From: WTFV01 sp965203525
GTDB taxonomy: Bacteria; Acidobacteriota; Vicinamibacteria; Vicinamibacterales; UBA8438
Length of the DNA stretch: 64,000 nucleotides
Assembly: GCA_965203525.1 (NCBI GenBank)
Contig: OZ241898.1
Location: forward strand, 1,922,001-1,986,000
Direction: 5' to 3'
Shown here: positions 8,590 to 16,853 of the stretch, piece after piece
Layout: the number at the start of each line of letters is the position of its first letter
How positions within the stretch are numbered: position 1 is the stretch's first letter
Notes under the pieces: model-generated
The model's database searches: none
The model's input: the letters and a program-made list of their open reading frames with translations, nothing else
Told to the model about the DNA's origin: nothing
Position numbers and translations under genes: made by a program

Positions 8590-9390
8590 GTGCGGAAAGC
8601 AGCTTCCGAAAACCGGTCGGAGCGGGCGCGCGAGCACGACCAGTTGCGTCGCACGGTCGGCGTGTCGCTGGCCGCGCACGTCTTCCTGATCGCGGCCGTC
8701 CTGTTCGCGCCGGCCGGCTGGTGGACCGTTGCGGAGTCCGAGCCGGCGTTCGACGTCATGACGCTCCGGCTGGGCGGCCCGGAAGGACCCGGCGCAGGCG
8801 GCCGGACGGCGCTCGGCGGACGCGCCATACAGCAGGTCGTCCCGCTCCCGGAGATCCGCCGCCCGCAGTGGATCCAGCCCCCCACCCCGGCGCCGCCGAA
8901 GATGATCCTGCCGGTGTCGGATCCGGTGGCCGCACGGCGGCCGGAGCCGGAGGTGGAGGTCGACACGGCCCCGGACGAAGCCCGCGGGCGCACTCCGACA
9001 CGCGGTCCCGAAGCCCGCGAGGGACTGGCGATGGCCGACACCGGCGTCCGGGGGACGGGCGTCGGGCTCTCGGGCGGCGGGCTCGGCGGGGACGGGACGG
9101 AGCTCGACGTGGGAGACTTCTGCTGTCCCCGCTACCTGTCGACGATGATCGAGTTGATCCGCAGGCGCTGGGACAACAACCAGCGGGTGCCCGGATCGGT
9201 GGTGGTCCGCTTCACCATCGGACGAAGCGGCGCCATCGACGGCGTGGACGTGGATCGGTCCAGCGGCCACCTCGCGCTCGACATGAGCGCCCAGCGCGCC
9301 GTTCTGCTGACCCGCGCCCTGCCGCCGCTTCCCACTGCGTATCCGGACGACGCTCTGCCGGTGCGCCTCACGTTCGAGTATCAGCCATGA
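8590..9390 (+). CDS. tolA: TolA/TonB-like energy transducer
   Basis: 266 residues, GTG start 9 bp after tolR. One N-terminal TM helix (about 20-45, GVSLAAHVFLIAAVLF) anchors it in the inner membrane. A Pro/Gly-rich periplasmic spacer (about 50-170) follows, then a C-terminal TonB/TolA domain (about 180-266, IELIRRRWDNNQRVPGSVVV). It lacks the long Ala/Lys/Glu helix of enterobacterial TolA and is nearer TonB in length, but its position makes it the TolA equivalent. The stop overlaps the tolB start (ATGA). Confidence 0.82.
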   Translation: MRKAASENRSERAREHDQLRRTVGVSLAAHVFLIAAVLFAPAGWWTVAESEPAFDVMTLRLGGPEGPGAGGRTALGGRAIQQVVPLPEIRRPQWIQPPTPAPPKMILPVSDPVAARRPEPEVEVDTAPDEARGRTPTRGPEAREGLAMADTGVRGTGVGLSGGGLGGDGTELDVGDFCCPRYLSTMIELIRRRWDNNQRVPGSVVVRFTIGRSGAIDGVDVDRSSGHLALDMSAQRAVLLTRALPPLPTAYPDDALPVRLTFEYQP

Positions 9391-10844
9391 CCAGAACAAC
9401 TCTTCGCTTCCTGTCGTTCGCGCTGGCCCCGGCGGCCGCCGGGGCCGTGCTCTTCGCCCGGCAGTCGCCGGCCCCGGATCCGCTGCTGCACGTCGCGGAG
9501 TTCTCCCGCGCGCAGCAGGTGCTCTTCGCCCGGCAGTCGCCGGCCCCGGATCCGCCGTCCCGCGCGCGGACGGAGATCGATCTCATCATCGGCGACCGCA
9601 TCGGCGCGCAGCCCCGTCTGGCCGTGCCGGACTGTCTGGCTCTGACGGGCGGCCCGGAGACGGCGGACGCCGCGGAGACCATCGCCCGGGTGCTGTTCGA
9701 CGACCTGGAGTTCGAGCGCGAGTTCCGCATGCTGCCCCGCGACACCTACCACACCATTCCCCGCGCCCGCGCCCTGACCGACCTGCCGCTGGACGCGTGG
9801 CAGGAGCTGGGCGCGCAGGGCGTGGTGAGCTGCACGGTGAGCGCGCAGGCGGACGGGCAACTGCGCGTGCAGGCCAGGCTCTTCAACGTCCGCGCGCAGG
9901 ATTCGACCCTGGGCGTCGAGTACGTCGGCTCGTTCCGCGACGTCCGGCTCTACGCGCACGAGCTCGCGGACGAGATCCACCGGCAGCAGCGCGGGCTCGA
10001 GGGCGTCGCGCGCAGCCGCATCGCCTTCGTTTCCGATCGCGACAGCGAGTCGGTGCTCGGACTCGTGCCGAACCGGCAGACCAAGGAGATCTACGTGGCC
10101 GACTACGACGGGGCGAACGTGCGGCGGGTCACCGTCGGCCGGTCGCTCAACGTCACGCCCGCCTGGAGGCCCGACGGGCGCGCGATCGCCTACACGTCCT
10201 ACCGCTCCGGACAGCAGGACGTCGTCGTCTCCCACGTCTACGAGGGGCGGCTGGAGACGCCGGCGGGTGGCAACGAGCGGGTGCACAACTGGCTGCCCGC
10301 GTTCTCCCCGGACGGGAGCCGGATCGCGTTCAACTCCAACCGCGACGGGAACCCCGAGCTGTACGTGATCAACGCCGACGGCACGGATCTGCGGCGCCTG
10401 ACCAACCACCCGGGGATCGACACGAGCCCCACCTGGTCGCCGCTCGGCCACCAGATCGCGTTCACGTCGGATCGCACCGGCTCGCCGCAAATCTACGTCG
10501 TCGGCGTCGACGGCACGGGGCTGCGCCGCATCACGTTCGAGTCCTATTGCGACCGGCCCACCTGGTCGCCGAGCCCGTACAACGAGATCGCCTACTCGTC
10601 GCGCACGTCGCCGGGCCACCACGACGTCAAGGTCGTCGACCTCGCCACGAACGAGGTCCGGCAGCTCACGTTCGGCCAGGGAACCAACGAGAGCCCGAGC
10701 TACTCCGCCAACGGCCGCCATCTTGCCTTTTCGTCGACCCGCGCAAGCGGGCAGAAGCAGATCTTCGTGATCGGCCGGGATGGACGGGGGCTCCGGCAGA
10801 TCACCCACGAGGGGAACAACGAGATGCCGAGCTGGTCGCGATGA
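9387..10844 (+). CDS. tolB: Tol-Pal system beta-propeller TolB
   Basis: 485 residues, periplasmic. It has an N-terminal signal sequence, a TolB N-terminal alpha/beta domain (about 60-200) and a six-bladed propeller. At least five WD40-like PD40 blades are visible, such as WRPDGRAIAYTS, FSPDGSRIAFNS and WSPLGHQIAFTS. It binds Pal and links the TolQRA motor to the outer membrane. The ATG overlaps the preceding stop. Oddity: the region just after the signal sequence is duplicated, so VLFARQSPAPDP occurs twice (9447 and 9519). Confidence 0.93.
   Translation: MTRTTLRFLSFALAPAAAGAVLFARQSPAPDPLLHVAEFSRAQQVLFARQSPAPDPPSRARTEIDLIIGDRIGAQPRLAVPDCLALTGGPETADAAETIARVLFDDLEFEREFRMLPRDTYHTIPRARALTDLPLDAWQELGAQGVVSCTVSAQADGQLRVQARLFNVRAQDSTLGVEYVGSFRDVRLYAHELADEIHRQQRGLEGVARSRIAFVSDRDSESVLGLVPNRQTKEIYVADYDGANVRRVTVGRSLNVTPAWRPDGRAIAYTSYRSGQQDVVVSHVYEGRLETPAGGNERVHNWLPAFSPDGSRIAFNSNRDGNPELYVINADGTDLRRLTNHPGIDTSPTWSPLGHQIAFTSDRTGSPQIYVVGVDGTGLRRITFESYCDRPTWSPSPYNEIAYSSRTSPGHHDVKVVDLATNEVRQLTFGQGTNESPSYSANGRHLAFSSTRASGQKQIFVIGRDGRGLRQITHEGNNEMPSWSR
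9447..9554 (+). repeat. 36-bp exact direct repeat, 72-bp offset, in the tolB 5' end
   Basis: The 36 bp at 9447-9482 are repeated exactly at 9519-9554, separated by 36 unrelated bases. Repeat and spacer are both multiples of three, so the reading frame is kept. The copies encode the end of the signal sequence and the start of the mature protein. Confidence 0.9.
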
Positions 10845-10915
10845 CCCGCTGTCGGCTCGAGCCGGCGGGCGGGCCCGGCCCCCGGGCCGGACGGCGCCCG
10901 ACGAGAGGAACAGAG

Positions 10916-11518
10916 ATGAAAGCACACCAACGACCGTGGCGGGATCGGCTGCTGGCGGGCGTCGTTCTCGCAGGCCTTTGCGGAGGGTCCTGCGTGCGCA
11001 ACCCGGCGCCGGTGGAGCCGGAACCTCCGCAGCCGCCGCCCGGGGCCGAGGAGGTGGCGCCGGTCCTGCCCGTTCCGCCCGCACAGGAAGGGCCGCCGCC
11101 GCTGCCGGATCCGTTGCCGCCGCCTCCTCCGCTGCCGGAAGAGGAGATCGCATCGCGTCCTCTTGAAGACATCAACCGCGAGGCTCCGCTCCAGGCGGTG
11201 TTCTTCGGTTACGACAGCAGCGAACTGGACTCGGCCGCGCTGGACGCGGTCGAAGCCAACGCGAACGTCCTGGTTCGGAATCCGACCTGGGTCGTCGCGA
11301 TCGAAGGACACTGCGACTCGCGGGGCACGCCCGAGTACAACCTGGCGCTCGGCGACCGCCGCGCCCGCATCGTCCGGGACCATCTGATCAGCCTGGGGAT
11401 CGCGCCCGATCGGGTGCAGACCATCAGCTACGGCGAGGAGTTCCCGTTCGTGCCGGGTGAAACCACGGAAGCCTGGGCTTCCAACCGGCGCGCCCACTTC
11501 GTCGTCACGGCGCAGTGA
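10916..11518 (+). CDS. pal: Peptidoglycan-associated lipoprotein Pal (OmpA-like)
   Basis: 200 residues, with a GAGGAA ribosome site before the ATG. The N-terminal hydrophobic signal ends in GLCGGSC; the presumed lipidated Cys has Gly rather than Leu at -3, so the lipobox is weak. A Pro/Glu-rich tether (about 30-75) precedes the OmpA-like peptidoglycan-binding domain (about 90-200), with FFGYDSSELD, the signature GHCDSRGTPEYNLALGDRRA and SYGEE. Last gene of the tol block, followed by a strong hairpin. Confidence 0.92.
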   Translation: MKAHQRPWRDRLLAGVVLAGLCGGSCVRNPAPVEPEPPQPPPGAEEVAPVLPVPPAQEGPPPLPDPLPPPPPLPEEEIASRPLEDINREAPLQAVFFGYDSSELDSAALDAVEANANVLVRNPTWVVAIEGHCDSRGTPEYNLALGDRRARIVRDHLISLGIAPDRVQTISYGEEFPFVPGETTEAWASNRRAHFVVTAQ

Positions 11519-11552
11519 CCCCCCGGAATCGGTTTGATTTTCCTTCGCTCTC

Positions 11553-11584
11553 GCCGGCGCCGCCGTGCTCGCGGCGGCGCCGGC
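11553..11584 (+). terminator. Terminator-like hairpin after pal
   Basis: Perfect 12-bp inverted repeat, GCCGGCGCCGCC and its complement, with an 8-nt loop, 34 bp after the pal stop. No U-tract follows, so it may act as a transcript-end stabiliser or a Rho-assisted terminator. Confidence 0.6.
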
Positions 11585-11627
11585 TGTGCGGTCCCTCACA
11601 AATTCTGACGCGCGCGTGCGCCCGCCA

Positions 11628-11656
11628 TTGACCAGAATGCCGGGCGCGGATACAAT
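11628..11656 (+). promoter_or_regulatory. Sigma-70 promoter of the RES/Xre toxin-antitoxin pair
   Basis: TTGACC (11628-11633), a 17-bp spacer and TACAAT (11651-11656) form a near-consensus promoter. The antitoxin ATG is at 11665, only 8 bases after the -10 box, so the transcript should start at or next to the start codon. That implies a leaderless or nearly leaderless message. Confidence 0.75.
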
Positions 11657-11664
11657 TCGGACCC

Positions 11665-12288
11665 ATGGCGAACATCCGAATTCAGTCCGCCGAGCGTCCA
11701 TTCGACGATCCGGACACGGCCCGGCTTGGAGTTGCCGTCCTGATGCGAGCGGATGCGATGGGCCTGCTTCCGCCGCGCGAGATCCACCATCTCGATCTGG
11801 CGGAATGGCGACGCATTGCCGATGACATCTCGAAGGCGGGGGTCGGCCAGGCCGTCGTCGTGGCGTCTGCGGTCACGGCCGCGCCCGGATCGACACGGTT
11901 CCGCACGATGCTCCGCGACGTGAACGAAGCCCTTGATGCCTCGCCGGTTCCCGCGTCGGAGTGGCCCACGATGCAACAGGCGCTCGGCGCCGACCTCCTC
12001 GCCCGCCTGCTGCGGATCTCCCCGGCGAGCCTGCGCCGCTACCGGTCCGGCGACCGGACGACCCCGGACCCCGTCGCCGTCCGCCTGCACGTGCTGGCGT
12101 TGATGGTGGGGGATCTGGCGGGCGCCTACAACGAGGCCGGTGTCCGGCGCTGGTTCGTCCGTCCCCGCACGGTGCTCGACAATCGTGCTCCCGTGGACGT
12201 CCTGGTTCCCGGGTGGGGGCCGGACGATACCGGACCTCGACAGGTGCGCAGTCTGGCGAGCGCCCTCGCCGCGTCACCGGCGACGTGA
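11665..12288 (+). CDS. Xre/MbcA/ParS-type antitoxin
   Basis: 207 residues. The N-terminus (1-70) is of unknown fold. A helix-rich DNA-binding region (about 95-150, LLARLLRISPASLRRYRSG) precedes the C-terminal toxin-binding domain (about 150-190), with YNEAGVRRWFVRPRTVLDN and the PVDVLVPGW segment typical of DUF2384. Its stop overlaps the GTG of the RES toxin gene, the usual order for this class. It should neutralise the toxin and repress the shared promoter. Confidence 0.85.
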   Translation: MANIRIQSAERPFDDPDTARLGVAVLMRADAMGLLPPREIHHLDLAEWRRIADDISKAGVGQAVVVASAVTAAPGSTRFRTMLRDVNEALDASPVPASEWPTMQQALGADLLARLLRISPASLRRYRSGDRTTPDPVAVRLHVLALMVGDLAGAYNEAGVRRWFVRPRTVLDNRAPVDVLVPGWGPDDTGPRQVRSLASALAASPAT

Positions 12289-12821
12289 AGGTCATCGGCT
12301 TCCGCCACGCGGATCCTCGCTATCCCTTCCTGTGGGAGGGTGCCGGTCAGCCTTCTGCGCGCTGGCACGGGGACGGCGACGACGGCCCCACGCACTATTT
12401 CAGCGATACCCCGGACGGCGCCTGGGCCGAGTTTCTGCGCCACGAGGAGATCTCCGACCCGGAGGACCTGCCGACGATTCGGCGCGCCCTCTGGGCCGTG
12501 GAACTGGACGATCGGGCGCTGGCGGAACCGGCCCTGCCGCGCGAGACCCTCACCGGCGGGCGCGCATCCTACCCCGCGTGCCGGGCGGAAGCGCATCGGC
12601 TGCGGCGGCAGGGGGTGCGCGGACTCGTTGCGCCGTCGGCGGCGCTGCTGCCCGGCGGCGCGCGAGGCTGGCGGGTGGCTGGCGGGCTGCGGCCCGGCGA
12701 GCCGCGGGACGGCCGGGTCTTCGTGCTGTTCGGCCCACGACCGGATCTGACCGGCTGGCGGGCGACGATTGCCGGGCGGCCGGGTGACGGCCTGCTGGAT
12801 GCGGTCCGTCATCTGGAATGA
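12285..12821 (+). CDS. RES-domain toxin (NAD+-targeting)
   Basis: 178 residues with a GTG start overlapping the antitoxin stop (GTGA). RES domain: GFRHADPRYPFLWEGAG and SARWH supply the conserved Arg/Trp positions, and THYFSDTPDGAWAEFLRHE the Tyr/Ser/Glu cluster. Known RES toxins (MbcT, Res) deplete NAD+ by phosphorolysis or hydrolysis; I infer the same here. The last ~80 bp, including the stop codon, occur again as a degenerate copy at 40724-40804. Confidence 0.87.
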   Translation: MKVIGFRHADPRYPFLWEGAGQPSARWHGDGDDGPTHYFSDTPDGAWAEFLRHEEISDPEDLPTIRRALWAVELDDRALAEPALPRETLTGGRASYPACRAEAHRLRRQGVRGLVAPSAALLPGGARGWRVAGGLRPGEPRDGRVFVLFGPRPDLTGWRATIAGRPGDGLLDAVRHLE

Positions 12822-12936
12822 CCGGACCGCCACCGCCGAACCGGCGGCGTGCGCCCCGCGCCTCCGGGAGCGCGGCGCCACGGTCGAAGTGTAGCGCACG
12901 CCGGGCCTTCCCGCGCGGGTCCTGCCGGACGGCGCA

Positions 12937-13082
12937 GGGACTCCCGTCCGCGCGTGGGGTAGAACATGCGGAAGCGGCGGCGTGGATGGCGCGGGGACTC
13001 CCGTCCGCGCGTGGGGTAGAAGACGGGCACGCCGAGCAACGGCCGGTCGCGCCAGGGACTCCCGTCCGCGCGTGGGGTAGAA
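12937..13082 (+). repeat. Three 28-bp direct repeats upstream of cpoB
   Basis: Near-identical 28-bp units begin at 12937, 12994 and 13055 (core CTCCCGTCCGCGCGTGGGG followed by TAGAA), separated by 29 and 33 unrelated bases. Each ends in TAGAA; the last gives TAGAAT about 75 bp before the cpoB start, a plausible -10 box. They fill most of the 338-bp gap between the toxin gene and cpoB. Confidence 0.85.
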
Positions 13083-13159
13083 TCTTTTCGTGAGGACGTC
13101 ACGGCTTGCCGGAGAGTGCGACGGCAAGCCGCGCGCGGCCGGTCAACGGGGACGATCTG

Positions 13160-13990
13160 ATGATTCGCATCGCGGCGGGACTGCTGTTCGTGCTCGCGGC
13201 CACGGCCACCGCCGGCGCGGCGGACCGGGAGCACGAGCAACTGATGGCGGACGTTCGGATGCTGCACGAGCACGTGCTGCGGCTGCACCTGGCCGTCAAC
13301 GGCATCGTGGAAACCATCGGGACGCTCGCGGCGGGCCAGGAAGAGCTCGGGACCGCGATGCGGCGGGCCTTCGCCGACCAGCGGCTGCTGATCGACGGCG
13401 TGGGCTCCACCGCGCGCGTGCTGCGCGAGAAGCTCGACGAGACCAACGTCCGGATCGCGTCGCTCTCGCAGGAAGTCGAAGCGTTGCGCGTGTCCATTCC
13501 GCCGCTGCCGCTGCAGACGACGGGGCTGCCGGAAGATCCGGGGACGAGCGGCCCCGGCGCCGCTCCGGCCGCCGCGGCCGCTCCTGCGCCGGCCTCGCCG
13601 GCGGTCGCCGGCGGCTCGCCGCAGCGGTTGTACCAGACGGCCTGGGCCGATTACGCCGGCGGCCAGTGGAGCCTGGCGGTGACTGGCTTCGAGGCGTACA
13701 TCGCGACCTACCCGCGCTCGGAAATGGCCGACGACGCCGCGTTCTACATCGGGGAGACCTGGTTCAACCAGGGTGACTTCCAGGGCGCGGTGGATGCCTA
13801 TGCGCGGGTCGTGCTGAACTATCCGAACGGCGACAAGGTGCCCGACGCCGCCTACAAGCAGGGTGTCGCGCTCGACCGCCTCGGCGAGCCGGAGCGCGCC
13901 CGGGAGTCTTTCGATCTGGTCGTGACGAATCACCCGGACAGTCGGATGGCCGCGCTGGCCCGGCAGCAGTTGGACCGGCTGGGCCAGTGA
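13160..13990 (+). CDS. cpoB: Cell division coordinator CpoB/YbgF (TPR)
   Basis: 276 residues. Start chosen at MIRIAAGLLFVLA, which gives a clean signal peptide cleaved after AGAA. A coiled-coil N-terminal region (about 25-125) is followed by a Pro/Ala linker and TPR repeats (about 160-276, LYQTAWADYAGGQWSLAV, AAFYIGETWFNQGDF, AAYKQGVALDRLGE). CpoB binds TolA and links outer-membrane constriction to septal peptidoglycan synthesis. In most genomes it directly follows pal; here the toxin-antitoxin pair and repeats sit in between. Confidence 0.9.
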   Translation: MIRIAAGLLFVLAATATAGAADREHEQLMADVRMLHEHVLRLHLAVNGIVETIGTLAAGQEELGTAMRRAFADQRLLIDGVGSTARVLREKLDETNVRIASLSQEVEALRVSIPPLPLQTTGLPEDPGTSGPGAAPAAAAAPAPASPAVAGGSPQRLYQTAWADYAGGQWSLAVTGFEAYIATYPRSEMADDAAFYIGETWFNQGDFQGAVDAYARVVLNYPNGDKVPDAAYKQGVALDRLGEPERARESFDLVVTNHPDSRMAALARQQLDRLGQ

Positions 13991-14015
13991 GCGGCGGGAA
14001 GGACGTGGCGACGAC

Positions 14016-14477
14016 ATGGGCAGTGTGAACAAGGTCATTCTGGTCGGCAACCTCGGCCGCGACGCCGAGTTGCGCTACACCCCGGGCGGCGCGGCCGTCG
14101 CCAACTTCAGCATCGCCACCACCGAGACCTGGACCGACAAGAACAGCGGGGAGCGCCGGGAGCAGACCGAGTGGCACCGCGTGGTGCTCTGGGGCAAGCA
14201 GGCCGAAGCGCTCAACGAGTATCTGAAGAAAGGGCGTCAGATCTACGTGGAAGGACGCCTGCAAACGCGGCAGTGGGACGACCGGGACGGCAACAAGCGG
14301 TACACGACGGAAGTGCGGAGCGATCGCCTCGTGCTGCTCGGCGGCCGGCGTGACGACGCGGGCGGCGGCCGGCAGGGTCCCTACAAGGAGCCGGAGTCCT
14401 CGCACGCCCCGGGGACGGACCCGGCGGACGGCGGGGGCGGCGGCGCGGATCTGACCGAGGACGACATCCCGTTCTGA
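14016..14477 (+). CDS. ssb: Single-stranded DNA-binding protein
   Basis: 153 residues. The OB-fold domain (1-110) starts GSVNKVILVGNLGRDAELRY and includes the TEWHRVVLWGKQAE segment. A Gly/Pro-rich linker leads to the acidic tip ending DDIPF, the docking site for replication and repair partners. It starts 25 bp after cpoB. The last 45 coding bases are duplicated downstream without a stop. Confidence 0.95.
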   Translation: MGSVNKVILVGNLGRDAELRYTPGGAAVANFSIATTETWTDKNSGERREQTEWHRVVLWGKQAEALNEYLKKGRQIYVEGRLQTRQWDDRDGNKRYTTEVRSDRLVLLGGRRDDAGGGRQGPYKEPESSHAPGTDPADGGGGGADLTEDDIPF

Positions 14478-14763
14478 GGCGGCTCGGGCCTTCGCGGCGA
14501 CGGGGACCGGTGCGGTCTGGTGGATGGCGGGGGCGGCGGCGCGGATCTGACCGAGGACGACATCCCGTTCGGACGTTCGCGGCGACGGGACCGCTGGCCT
14601 TGCCGGTGCGGTTTGGCGGCCGGTGGCGGGCGCTGCCCCCGGGGTCGCTGCCGTCTCCAGGCGGGTTCGGTCGCCGCGTCCCGAACTGCAACAGGCCGAC
14701 GGTCCGGGTGTCGAGCAGGTCGCTGCCGTCTCCAGGCGGTTCGGTCGCCGCGCCGGGTTCGGC
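14430..14763 (+). repeat. Duplication of the ssb tail and a second repeat pair
   Basis: Two direct-repeat pairs fill the ssb-cupin gap. The 45 bp encoding the SSB acidic tail (14430-14474) recur exactly at 14526-14570, offset 96, with the stop codon replaced by GGA. A second block containing GTCGCTGCCGTCTCCAGGCG begins at 14644 and again at 14719, offset 75. Confidence 0.9.
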
Positions 14764-14766
14764 GCG

Positions 14767-15111
14767 CTACGCTTCCGTGGTTCCCTCGCGGCCGTACCGA
14801 TCCGCGATCCGGACGACGTCCTCCAGTTCCGGAGTGGACACCTCGAACACGTCGCAGTCCTCGATCGCCGTCATCCGATGCACGGCGCCCGGGGCGACGT
14901 GGACGCGGTCGCCGGGGGCCATCTCCCAGCACCGGGCGCGATCGTCCTGCCGCAGCTCGAACCGCAGGCGGCCGCTCCAGAGCAGCAGCGTCTCTTCCTT
15001 GCGGTTGTGGTACTGCAAGCTCAGCGCGTGCCCGGCCCGGACGTGGATCACCTTGCCGACGTAGCGGTCGGTGCGCGCCCAGATCAACTCGTACCCCCAG
15101 GGCTTCTCCAC
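14767..15111 (-). CDS. Cupin protein, mannose-6-phosphate isomerase type II-like
   Basis: 114 residues. A single cupin barrel opens with EKPWGYELIWA, as in the C-terminal half of bifunctional mannose-1-phosphate guanylyltransferase/isomerases. Metal-ligand positions are visible in LQYHNRKEE and PGAVHRM. Start is uncertain: I use the GTG just before the conserved domain (15111), but the frame stays open through the 21-bp tandem repeats back to the rpoN stop, so a longer form with a (G/V)PVT(D/G)GG repeat tail at its N-terminus is possible. Last gene of the lpt-rpoN run. Substrate unknown. Confidence 0.75.
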   Translation of the reverse strand: MEKPWGYELIWARTDRYVGKVIHVRAGHALSLQYHNRKEETLLLWSGRLRFELRQDDRARCWEMAPGDRVHVAPGAVHRMTAIEDCDVFEVSTPELEDVVRIADRYGREGTTEA

Positions 15112-15128
15112 CCGCGTCGCGCCGCCCT

Positions 15129-15360
15129 CGCCCGTCACCGGCACTCCCCCGTCCGTCACCGGCACTCCCCCGTCCGTCACCGGCGCTCCCCCGCCCGTCA
15201 CCGGCGCTCCCCCGTCCGTCACCGGCGCTCCCCCGTCCGTCACCGGCGCTCCCCCGCCCGTCACCGGCGCTCCCCCGTCCGTCACCGGCGCTCCCCCGTC
15301 CGTCACCGGCGCTCCCCCGCCCGTCACCGGCGCTCCCCCGTCCGTCACCGGCACTCCCCC
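15129..15360. repeat. 21-bp minisatellite, about 11 units
   Basis: About 11 head-to-tail 21-bp units of the form GTCACCGGCGCTCCCCC plus 4 bases lie between rpoN and the cupin gene. Two unit variants alternate in a higher-order pattern. The unit is a multiple of three and the minus frame is open throughout, encoding a 7-residue GGAPVTD-like repeat. Confidence 0.95.
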
Positions 15361-15368
15361 GCCCCCGG

Positions 15369-16820
15369 TCAGTAGTGCGCCCGGCGCCGGCTCGACGTCG
15401 GGATCTTCAACTCTTCGCGGTACTTGGCGATCGTCCGGCGCGCCAGCACCAGCCCCTCGTCCTGCAGCAGGCGCACGATGCGCGAGTCGCTCAGCGGCTT
15501 CCGGGCGTCTTCCCGGGCGATGATCTTCCGGATGCGATCCTTGACCTTGCGCGACGACACGTTCTCGCCGTACGCGCTGCTGATGCCGCTGTGGAAGAAG
15601 TACTTCATCTCGAACACGCCCTGCGGCGTGTGCATGTACTTGTTGGTCACCACGCGGCTCACCGTCGATTCGTGCATGCCGATGTCGTTCGCGACGTCGC
15701 GCAGCACCAGCGGGCGCAGGTGCTCGATGCCGTGGTCGAGGAAGCCGCGCTGGAATCCGATGATGCTCTTCGCCACCTTGTGGACGGTCCGCTGCCGCTG
15801 GTCCACCGACTTGAGCAGCCACTTCGCGGATTCGAGCTTCTTCTTCACGTAGGCCCGCGTCTCCTCCGAACTCCGGCTGGCCTTGCTCATCATGCGGCGG
15901 TAGACGGGGCTGATCCGCAGTTGCGGCACGCGCTCGTCGTTCAGGACGGCCACGTACTCGTCATCGACCTTGACGACCGAGACGTCCGGGATCACGTACG
16001 GCGAGGCGACCGGGTTCAGCCGGCTGCCGGGTTTCGGGTCCAGTCGCAGCAGCGCCTCGACGTGCTCCTTCAGCGCCTCGACGCTCAGGTCCAGCCGGCG
16101 CGCCAGCTCCGGCATCTGGCGGTTCTCCAGCAGGTCGAGGTGCTCGCGGACGATCGTCTCGCAGGGGGTGCCGCCGAGTCCCCGGCGCCGTATCTGCAGC
16201 AGGAGGCACTCCTGCAGGGTGCGCGCCGCGACCCCGGGCGGATCGAGCGTCCGAACCAGATCGAGGGCGCGCTCGACGTCGGCGGCCGGCCACGGTCCCA
16301 TCGATGCGATCTCGTCGATGGAAGCGACCAGGTACCCGTCCTCGTTCAGGTTTCCGACGATGGCCGAACCGATTTCCCGCAGCCGGCCGTCGCCGGTCTG
16401 CTCGCCGAGCTGCCGCAGCAGATGGTCCGCCAGCGACGTGCCGGTCGACAGCGTGTTCTCGATCGGCGGCAGCTCCTTGCTCTCCGCCGGCGCGCCGCGG
16501 GGCCGATAGCCGTCCTCCAGGTAGTCGCCGAAGAAGTACTCGTAGTCCGCGTCGTCCCAGGTGTCCTGGCGGTCGGCGGGAGGCTCCGCGTCGCGCGCGT
16601 CGGGAGGATCCGCGTCCGCCTTCCCGGCCTGCTCGGCCGGCTCCGCGGGCGGCGCATCTTCCGCGAGCTCCTCCAGCACCGGATTCTCGACGAGCTCCTG
16701 GTTCAGATAGTCGGCCAGCTCGACCGTCGACATCGGCAGCAGCTTGATGGCCTGCTGCAGCGACGGCGTGAGGATGAGCTTCTGCGACAGCCGGGTCTGG
16801 AGCTTCTGGTGGATGGCCAT
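15369..16820 (-). CDS. rpoN: RNA polymerase sigma-54 factor RpoN
   Basis: 483 residues. Region I (1-50) is Gln/Leu-rich (QKLQTRLSQKLILTPSLQQA), the activator-responsive part. An acidic region (about 55-120) follows, then the core-binding domain, a helix-turn-helix (about 370-400) and the RpoN box ARRTIAKYRE near the C-terminus, matching the -24 element reader. Lies directly after lptB, the order common in diderms. Sigma-54 needs an AAA+ activator; none is in this window. Confidence 0.95.
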   Translation of the reverse strand: MAIHQKLQTRLSQKLILTPSLQQAIKLLPMSTVELADYLNQELVENPVLEELAEDAPPAEPAEQAGKADADPPDARDAEPPADRQDTWDDADYEYFFGDYLEDGYRPRGAPAESKELPPIENTLSTGTSLADHLLRQLGEQTGDGRLREIGSAIVGNLNEDGYLVASIDEIASMGPWPAADVERALDLVRTLDPPGVAARTLQECLLLQIRRRGLGGTPCETIVREHLDLLENRQMPELARRLDLSVEALKEHVEALLRLDPKPGSRLNPVASPYVIPDVSVVKVDDEYVAVLNDERVPQLRISPVYRRMMSKASRSSEETRAYVKKKLESAKWLLKSVDQRQRTVHKVAKSIIGFQRGFLDHGIEHLRPLVLRDVANDIGMHESTVSRVVTNKYMHTPQGVFEMKYFFHSGISSAYGENVSSRKVKDRIRKIIAREDARKPLSDSRIVRLLQDEGLVLARRTIAKYREELKIPTSSRRRAHY

Positions 16821-16853
16821 CGATGCCTGACGGGGGGACGCCTCCCCAAGAGC

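Noticed and set aside
12937..13082. Possible CRISPR mini-array of three 28-bp repeats
   Set aside because: Spacers differ in length (29 and 33), there are only three repeats, no cas gene is in the window, and the repeats carry a -10-like end beside a gene.
14526..14620. Second ssb gene after ssb
   Set aside because: Only the 45-bp tail is repeated; no OB-fold is present.
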